The notes below the pieces were generated by a model that was not told the origin of the DNA, ran no database searches, and saw nothing but the letters and a program-made list of their open reading frames with translations. The translations under genes were made by a program, and so were the position numbers. A stretch of 64,000 bases of DNA from Acinetobacter rudis (GTDB lineage: Bacteria; Pseudomonadota; Gammaproteobacteria; Pseudomonadales; Moraxellaceae), in assembly GCF_031157835.1 (NCBI RefSeq), contig NZ_JAVIDR010000006.1, forward strand, positions 87,607 to 151,606, read 5' to 3'. This document shows, one piece after another, positions 62,693 to 64,000 of the stretch (position 1 is its first letter; each line of letters begins with the position of its first letter).

Positions 62693-62827
62693 TATATCTC
62701 TAAAGTCAAATCACATAGGCGCATTCTAACAAAAAGCCTAGCCAATAAGCAGATCAAAACGAAGGACAAAATTTACTTTTTAAATTTCAATCCATTCAAA
62801 TAGTTATAAAAAAATAGAGTTTTATTG

Positions 62828-62863
62828 TTTGCAATATGCTTGACTAATCAAGCATATTGCAAA
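62828..62863. promoter_or_regulatory. 36-bp palindromic operator upstream of the MarR gene
   Basis: Two perfect 16-bp inverted arms (each TTTGCAATATGCTTGA on its own strand) separated by CTAA. It overlaps the -35 and spacer of the predicted promoter, the usual place for a self-repressing MarR dimer. Confidence 0.85.
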
Positions 62864-62869
62864 TATTAT
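62840..62869 (+). promoter_or_regulatory. Predicted promoter of the MarR gene
   Basis: TTGACT (62840-62845) and TATTAT (62864-62869) are separated by 18 nt, a good sigma-70 match. It lies inside and beside the palindrome. The start of transcription would fall near 62877, and AGAGGA is the ribosome site before the ATG at 62899. Confidence 0.65.
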
Positions 62870-62898
62870 AAGCACAATCACTAATAAGAGGACAGCTT

Positions 62899-63312
62899 AT
62901 GTCTAAGATCGATTTTTTAATCATGCATGTACATCTAGGAAGCTTAGTAACGAAGAAATTTGATCTACGTTTGAGCACACATGGTATTAATTTTACTGAG
63001 TTCATGCTGATGTACCATCTAAATGCTGCGCAAAATCAAACACTCAGTCGTATCGCATTGGCAGATAAAGTTGCCTTGTCAGCTTCAGGAGTAACTCGTG
63101 TACTACAACCAATGGAAAAGATTGGTCTAACTGAAAGACATAGTAACCCACGAGACGCACGTCAGAGTTTGGTAAGTTTGAGTAAAACTGGACAAGGAAT
63201 TTTCCAAGATGCCTTAGTCAGTGTTGAAGAAACAGCTAATGACATTCAGTCCTTACTGAGTACAGATGAAATTGCCACTTTAATGCACATACTGCAAAAG
63301 CTAAAACTCTAG
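62899..63312 (+). CDS. MarR family transcriptional regulator
   Basis: Winged-helix dimeric repressor. The 137 aa have N-terminal helices, recognition region LADKVALSASGVTRVLQPMEKIGLTERHS (about 55-83, wing NPRDARQSLVSLSKTG) and a C-terminal dimerisation helix. The upstream palindrome strongly suggests autorepression. No co-transcribed target: a terminator follows. The effector molecule is not predictable. Confidence 0.93.
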   Translation: MSKIDFLIMHVHLGSLVTKKFDLRLSTHGINFTEFMLMYHLNAAQNQTLSRIALADKVALSASGVTRVLQPMEKIGLTERHSNPRDARQSLVSLSKTGQGIFQDALVSVEETANDIQSLLSTDEIATLMHILQKLKL

Positions 63313-63336
63313 ACTAGCGTTCATGTAAGTCTTATC

Positions 63337-63363
63337 CCCAATTGAACCTACACCTCAATTGGG
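63337..63363 (+). terminator. Terminator after the MarR gene
   Basis: CCCAATTGA pairs with TCAATTGGG around a 9-nt loop, followed by ATTATTTT. Between convergent genes. Confidence 0.6.
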
Positions 63364-63392
63364 AACATTATTTTCTATAGTTGAGCATCTAT

Positions 63393-63776
63393 CTAATTTG
63401 GCTTTTGTGTTAGTCCTTTGATACCACGTAGTGTCAGCACTAATCCCACCATCAAACTCAAACCAATAAAGAACATATAGAGCATATGACTCCCAGTATC
63501 CTTTTGATTAGCTTGACTAATTGCGGTTGCAAGCTCATGAGCAGACGTTGCTCCTGAGTTTTGTGCTTTGGTCATAGCAACAAAACCAACATCAGTTTTA
63601 CATCGATCAATCAACGTTGCAGATTGTGCGCCATATTGGGCCTGTAATGCATTTTCACAGCTCTGCTGATCTTGCACACTAATACTTGGTTTTGAGGTCA
63701 TCCAATATAATCCTGCGCCAACACACAGAAAAATAATCCCAATTATTAAAGCTGCTTTTGGATTTAAATTGTTCAT
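63393..63776 (-). CDS. Small membrane protein of unknown function
   Basis: Not recognised. From the ATG at 63776 it has 127 aa; the longer frame to 63851 adds a 25-residue leader lacking any signal. Two membrane helices (about 8-26 and 98-120) flank a periplasmic loop with two cysteines (QQSCENALQAQYG and DRCKTDV), likely disulfide-bonded. Convergent with the MarR gene; function not inferred. Confidence 0.7.
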   Translation of the reverse strand: MNNLNPKAALIIGIIFLCVGAGLYWMTSKPSISVQDQQSCENALQAQYGAQSATLIDRCKTDVGFVAMTKAQNSGATSAHELATAISQANQKDTGSHMLYMFFIGLSLMVGLVLTLRGIKGLTQKPN

Positions 63777-63849
63777 TTTTGAGTTCACTTTATTTGGAAT
63801 ACTTAAAACTAACACATTGGCATAAAAGCTAAAATGTTCAAATGTACTC

Positions 63850-63915
63850 AATCATGGGTAAGATGGGTCATGATTTTATCCGATGGAGCGTAAAACCTCA
63901 TCGTTCAGGGTGAGG
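63850..63915 (+). mobile_element. Possible remnant or end of an IS200/IS605-type element
   Basis: Two hairpins sit in tandem: AATCATG/CATGATT (63850-63875) and CCTCATC-GTTCAG-GGTGAGG (63896-63915). The second, with the following GATATAAG, closely resembles the 3' end of TnpB-family IS200/IS605 elements (omega-RNA and right end). No tnpB is in this window, so it is a remnant, a right end without its gene, or chance. Low confidence. Confidence 0.3.
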
Positions 63916-64000
63916 ATATAAGTGACTGGCGTAAGCCATATGACACATTTCGTCGCTTAACCTTATGCTATAAAGCTTTTGGTATATTAAATTGCTATAA

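Overview
The window reads as a chromosomal stretch of a gammaproteobacterium of the genus Acinetobacter. The evidence is the AT-rich base composition, the protein sequences, and gene orders such as leuS-lptE-holA, yibN-grxC-secB and ndk-rlmN-pilW-rodZ-ispG-hisS-yfgM-bamB-der. Genus is inferred from these; species cannot be fixed. No rRNA, tRNA, prophage, CRISPR array or complete insertion sequence was seen.

Layout. 1-2.0 kb: dusA and a secreted unknown. 2.2-8.6 kb: a complete E. coli common pilus (ECP/Mat) operon, ecpABCDE, on the minus strand, without the ecpR regulator. 9.4-12.7 kb: ilvI-ilvH-ilvC for branched-chain amino acids. 13.3-17.6 kb: leuS-lptE-holA. 17.6-22.4 kb: a MacA-MacB-outer-membrane-lipoprotein efflux operon. 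22.5 kb: fabI. 23.5-26.1 kb: a NarL-type two-component pair. It is convergent with 26.2-30.9 kb, a second, type-1-like chaperone-usher pilus (pilin, chaperone, usher, tip). 31.4-35.4 kb: a Bax-inhibitor-like membrane protein, orn, rsgA and yibN-grxC-secB. 35.5-41.3 kb: an alpha/beta hydrolase with an apparent 3' frameshift, coaBC, a bestrophin-like channel, a PHP phosphatase, yciB, a YciI-like protein and a small anchored coiled-coil protein. 41.4-48.1 kb: mnmC, tgt, yajC-secD-secF. 48.2-50.1 kb: a J-domain coiled-coil protein and a phosphopantetheinyl transferase. 50.2-59.5 kb: the conserved der-to-ndk block. 59.6-64 kb: iscX, a PAP2 phosphatase, a glycosyltransferase, tcdA, a MarR regulator with a large palindromic operator, a small membrane protein, and at the edge a hairpin like an IS200/IS605 right end.

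Most of the window is housekeeping. The accessory content is the two pilus systems, which both sit behind long AT-rich upstream regions, plus the macAB pump and the terminal hairpin. The observations most worth following up are these: the ecp operon without ecpR and with an 8-G tract inside ecpE; the hydrolase frameshift at a 9-A tract; a Gly-to-Ala change in the thiamine-diphosphate motif of IlvI; the 36-bp MarR operator overlapping its promoter; an intrinsic terminator between yajC and secD; and the IS605-like hairpin at the right edge. I did not find a clearly undescribed multi-gene system.
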